The notes beneath the pieces were generated by a model. That model was not told the origin of the DNA. It saw nothing but the letters and a program-made list of their open reading frames with translations, and did no database searches. DNA of 11,682 nucleotides. Source: Methylibium sp031393925 (GTDB lineage: Bacteria; Pseudomonadota; Gammaproteobacteria; Burkholderiales; Burkholderiaceae_C). The first letter of the stretch is position 1; every line of letters begins with the position of its first letter. The stretch lies in contig NZ_JANMWL010000014.1 of assembly GCF_031393925.1 (NCBI RefSeq), positions 1-11,682 on the forward strand. The letters run 5' to 3'. A program made the position numbers and the translations under genes. This document shows, one piece after another, positions 6,946-11,682 of the stretch.

Positions 6946-7019
6946 GTGATTTCGTCGAGACCTTCGATGCCCGTCTTTGCCTTGGGCAGCTCGGGGGTGA
7001 CGAGTTTTTGCTTTTTCAT
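6915..7019 (-). pseudogene. Truncated KaiC start (first ~25 codons), 34-codon residual ORF
   Basis: From ATG at 7019 the sequence reads MKKQKLVTPELPKAKTGIEG followed by LDEIT, the hallmark N-terminus of proteobacterial KaiC ATPases, where PKAxTGIEGLDEIT is followed by GGLPxGR and then the Walker A motif. Here homology stops after codon 25 (about 6945), before GGLP, and the frame closes at TGA 6915-6917 after nine unrelated residues encoded by the receiver sequence in another frame. KaiC is a hexameric clock/signalling ATPase, often encoded with KaiB and sensor kinases. Nothing of the ATPase domains remains, so the piece cannot act as KaiC. It could still be translated as a 34-residue leader ahead of the tldD-like gene. 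Confidence 0.75.
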
Positions 7020-7133
7020 GGGAATCGCGAGGCGGTTCGGTCACTGTTGGAGTGAGAAGTTCATCATACGAAACCGCACCGCAGGCCGAGAGCCGGTGAG
7101 CCAGGATGGGAGCGACCGTACAAGGCGCCTGCC
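7020..7133. other. Intergenic region between gcvP and the kaiC remnant
   Basis: 114 bases without a gene. It should hold the gcvP 3' end and the promoter of the lost kaiC operon. The only promoter-like hexamer I see is TATGAT on the minus strand; no T-tract terminator follows gcvP. Confidence 0.5.
7063..7068 (-). promoter_or_regulatory. Possible -10 box (TATGAT) of the former kaiC promoter
   Basis: TATGAT on the minus strand differs from the sigma-70 consensus TATAAT by one base and ends 43 bases before the kaiC-remnant ATG, a plausible leader length. No convincing -35 is found 16-18 bases upstream and there is no extended -10 TG, so this is a weak call. If used, the message would run through the scar into the tldD-like gene. 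Confidence 0.27.

Positions 7134-7157
<24 letters not shown>
7093..7157. repeat. 9-bp inverted repeat spanning the gcvP stop codon
   Basis: CCGGTGAGC (7093-7101) and GCTCACCGG (7149-7157) are perfect complements separated by 47 bases containing the gcvP stop and the palindrome AGGCGCCT (7123-7130). It could fold at the mRNA 3' end and protect it, but the loop is long and there is no T-run, so it is not a standard terminator. Confidence 0.35.
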
Positions 7158-10106
<2,949 letters not shown>

Positions 10107-10137
10107 GGCAATACCTGGGTCAGGTTGACGAGGCCGA

Positions 10138-10164
10138 CGCGGATGCAGGGGTGGCGCATCCGCG
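10138..10164. other. Perfect 9-bp hairpin in the gcvH-gcvP spacer
   Basis: CGCGGATGC (10138-10146) and GCATCCGCG (10156-10164) form a perfect 9-bp stem with a 9-base loop, between the gcvH stop and the gcvP start. On the transcribed strand a T-run (GTTTTT) lies upstream of the stem rather than after it, so this is not an intrinsic terminator. It may stabilise the gcvTH message or lower gcvP expression. Confidence 0.55.
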
Positions 10165-10199
10165 CGCCGAAGGAAAAACGCAAGTGGCAAATCGGGCGC

Positions 10200-10574
10200 T
10201 CAAGAGGGCGCGAGCAGCTTGTCGTAGTCGGGTCCGTCCATCAACTGGTCGAACTCGGTCATGTCGGCAATGCGGACCTTGAAGAACCAGCCCTCGCCGA
10301 GCGGGTCGCTGTTGGCCAGGGCCGGGTCGCCGCGCAGCGCTTCGTTGACCTCGACGACTTCGCCCGAGACCGGCATGTAGAGATCGGCCGCCGCCTTGAC
10401 CGACTCGACCACGCCGGCCACCTCGCCCTTCTTGAAGCTGCGGCCGACCTCGGGCAGCTCGACGAACACCACGTCGCCGAGCGCGTCCTGCGCATGCGCG
10501 GTGATGCCGACGACGGCCGCGTCGTGGTCCTCGATGTTGATCCACTCGTGGTCGGTCGTGTACTTGGTCGTCAT
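10200..10574 (-). CDS. gcvH: Glycine cleavage system H-protein (lipoyl carrier)
   Basis: Encodes 124 residues, normal for GcvH. The protein carries the aminomethyl intermediate on a lipoyl-lysine between GcvP, GcvT and the lipoamide dehydrogenase. It begins MTTKYTTDHEWI, shows GDVVFVELPEVG, and has the lipoylation site VVESVKAAADLYMPVSG with Lys60 as the attachment residue, followed by GWFFKVRI near the C-terminus. ATG at 10574 is fixed by the family N-terminus and by GGAG seven bases upstream; the frame runs 14 codons further without homology. It follows gcvT by 51 bases. No L-protein gene (lpd) is in the window, as usual for this operon. Confidence 0.97.
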   Translation of the reverse strand: MTTKYTTDHEWINIEDHDAAVVGITAHAQDALGDVVFVELPEVGRSFKKGEVAGVVESVKAAADLYMPVSGEVVEVNEALRGDPALANSDPLGEGWFFKVRIADMTEFDQLMDGPDYDKLLAPS

Positions 10575-10581
10575 CGGTCTG

Positions 10582-10585
10582 CTCC
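10582..10585 (-). promoter_or_regulatory. Shine-Dalgarno of gcvH (GGAG)
   Basis: GGAG on the minus strand, seven bases before ATG 10574, decides this start over the upstream in-frame ATG at 10616. Confidence 0.7.
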
Positions 10586-10625
10586 GGATCGAGAGGTTGG
10601 GAATTTCTCTTGCCAATGCGCGTCA

Positions 10626-11682
10626 TCAACGCACATAGCGGTGCGGGGTGAACGGCAGCGGCGTCACCCGCATCGGCTGTCGCTTGCCGCGCACGATGGC
10701 GAAAACTTCGTGCCCCTTCAGCGCGTGGTTGGCAGCCAGATAGGCCATCGCGATCGGCACATTGACGCTCGGGCCGATGGTGCCGCTGGTCACACGGCCG
10801 AGCCTGCGGCCGTGGCTGTCGACGATCTCGGCGCCTTCGCGCACCGGCACGCGCTCCAGGCCCAGCAGGCCCACGCGCTTGTTGCTCGCACCATTGACGA
10901 GCTGTGCCTCGATCACGCTGGCGCCCGGGTAGCCGCCCGCGCGAGCACCGCCACCGCGGCGTACCTTCTGGATCGCCCAGGCGAGGCCTGCCTCGACGGG
11001 CGTGGTGGTGGCGTGGATGTCGTGCCCGTGGAGGCACAGGCCCGCTTCGAGCCGCAGGGTGTCGCGCGCGCCGAGCCCGGCTGGCTGCACCTCGGGCTGG
11101 GCGAGCAGCGCGCGAGCCAGCGTCTGTGCCTCGCTCGCCGGCACCGAAATCTCGAAACCGTCTTCGCCGGTGTAGCCGCTGCGCGTGACGAAGCAGCGGC
11201 TGCCGGCAAGCGTCAGGAATGCACCCGTCATGAAGCGCAGCTGCGCCGCGCCCGCGTCCAGGCGCGCCAGCGCTGCGACCGCCTTGGGCCCCTGCAGCGC
11301 CAGCAGCGCGCGCTCGGGCAGGGCCTGAATCGAGCAGCGGTGGCCGATGTTCGTGATGAGGTGAAGCAGGTCGGCGTGCTTGCGGGCGGCGTTGACGACG
11401 AGCAGCAGGTCGCTGGCCTCGTCGCTCTGGCGACGCGTGATCATCAGGTCGTCGAGCAGGCCGCCGCTCGCATGGGTGAAGTAGGAATAGCGTTGGCGAG
11501 CGGGCGCGAGGCCCATTACGTCGGCCGGCACCAGCGACTCGAGCGCGCGCGCCGCGTCGTCGCCCACCAGACGAATTTGCCCCATGTGCGACACGTCGAA
11601 CAGCGCCGCCGAGGCGCGGCAGTGGCGGTGCTCGCTGATGACGCCGTGCGGGTAGGCAACCGGCATCTCGTAGCCGGCAAAG
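10626..11682 (-). CDS. gcvT: Aminomethyltransferase, T-protein (5' end beyond right edge)
   Basis: The frame is open at the right edge, giving 351 visible residues; the family is about 360-375, so roughly the first 10-25 residues are missing. The visible part starts FAGYEMPVAYPHGVISEHRH, continues with ALFDVSHMGQI and GGLLDDLMI, which in this family carries a conserved Asp near the folate, then GYTGEDGFEIS, LRLEAGLCLHGHDI and the C-terminal barrel with RVTSGTIGPSVNVPIAMAYL. GcvT releases ammonia from the aminomethyl-lipoyl group of GcvH and transfers the one-carbon unit to tetrahydrofolate. The internal Met at 11666 (EMPVAYP) is not the true start. First gene of the operon as seen; any glycine riboswitch would lie outside the window. 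Confidence 0.96.
   Translation of the reverse strand, partial: FAGYEMPVAYPHGVISEHRHCRASAALFDVSHMGQIRLVGDDAARALESLVPADVMGLAPARQRYSYFTHASGGLLDDLMITRRQSDEASDLLLVVNAARKHADLLHLITNIGHRCSIQALPERALLALQGPKAVAALARLDAGAAQLRFMTGAFLTLAGSRCFVTRSGYTGEDGFEISVPASEAQTLARALLAQPEVQPAGLGARDTLRLEAGLCLHGHDIHATTTPVEAGLAWAIQKVRRGGGARAGGYPGASVIEAQLVNGASNKRVGLLGLERVPVREGAEIVDSHGRRLGRVTSGTIGPSVNVPIAMAYLAANHALKGHEVFAIVRGKRQPMRVTPLPFTPHRYVR

Noticed and set aside
6915..7019. 34-codon ORF as a RiPP precursor for the TldD/TldE protease
   Set aside because: Its first 25 codons are plainly the KaiC N-terminus, and the remaining nine are out-of-frame receiver sequence. There is no core-peptide pattern and no RiPP-modifying enzyme nearby.
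10107..10199. Intrinsic terminator after gcvH
   Set aside because: The hairpin is real, but the T-run is on the wrong side for minus-strand transcription.
11667..11682. Glycine riboswitch upstream of gcvT
   Set aside because: The gcvT reading frame is still open at the window edge, so its leader is not in this sequence.

Overview
The window is GC-rich bacterial DNA in which every gene I can support lies on the minus strand. Gene content (a gcvT-gcvH-gcvP operon with single-chain GcvP, a TldD/TldE pair, an XanB2/Hyg5-type chorismatase beside a flavin halogenase, a MipA/OmpV porin-like protein) and the strong G/C bias at third codon positions suggest a betaproteobacterium, most likely Burkholderiales. 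That placement is inference; there is no rRNA or other marker gene in the window.

In the direction of transcription (right to left) there are four blocks. (1) 11682-7134: the glycine cleavage operon gcvT (5' end outside the window), gcvH, gcvP. A perfect 9-bp hairpin lies in the gcvH-gcvP spacer. (2) 7133-6756: a gap of about 380 bases with no intact gene. It holds what looks like a deletion scar. The first ~25 codons of a KaiC-type clock ATPase gene run directly into the last ~57 codons of a CheY-like receiver domain, as found at the C-terminus of hybrid sensor kinases. (3) 6755-3952: a TldD-like metallopeptidase and its TldE/PmbA-like partner, overlapping by 4 bases (GTGA), with a run of seven G at the junction. 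(4) 3839-1: a tightly packed operon of UbiE-like methyltransferase, flavin-dependent halogenase-like protein, chorismatase and MipA/OmpV-family outer-membrane protein (3' end outside the window). All three junctions are stop/start overlaps (ATGA, TGATG, ATGA).

The most interesting region is block 4. A chorismatase that would make 3-hydroxybenzoate (or another hydroxybenzoate), a halogenase and a methyltransferase are the starter-supply and ring-decoration functions expected for a xanthomonadin/aryl-polyene type pigment. The polyketide-type elongation genes are not in the window and would have to lie past the left edge or elsewhere. Translational coupling of a MipA/OmpV protein to this set is unexpected and suggests an envelope-located product. 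The second highlight is the KaiC/receiver scar, which implies that a whole clock-like signalling operon was lost and that tldD-tldE may now be read from its old promoter.
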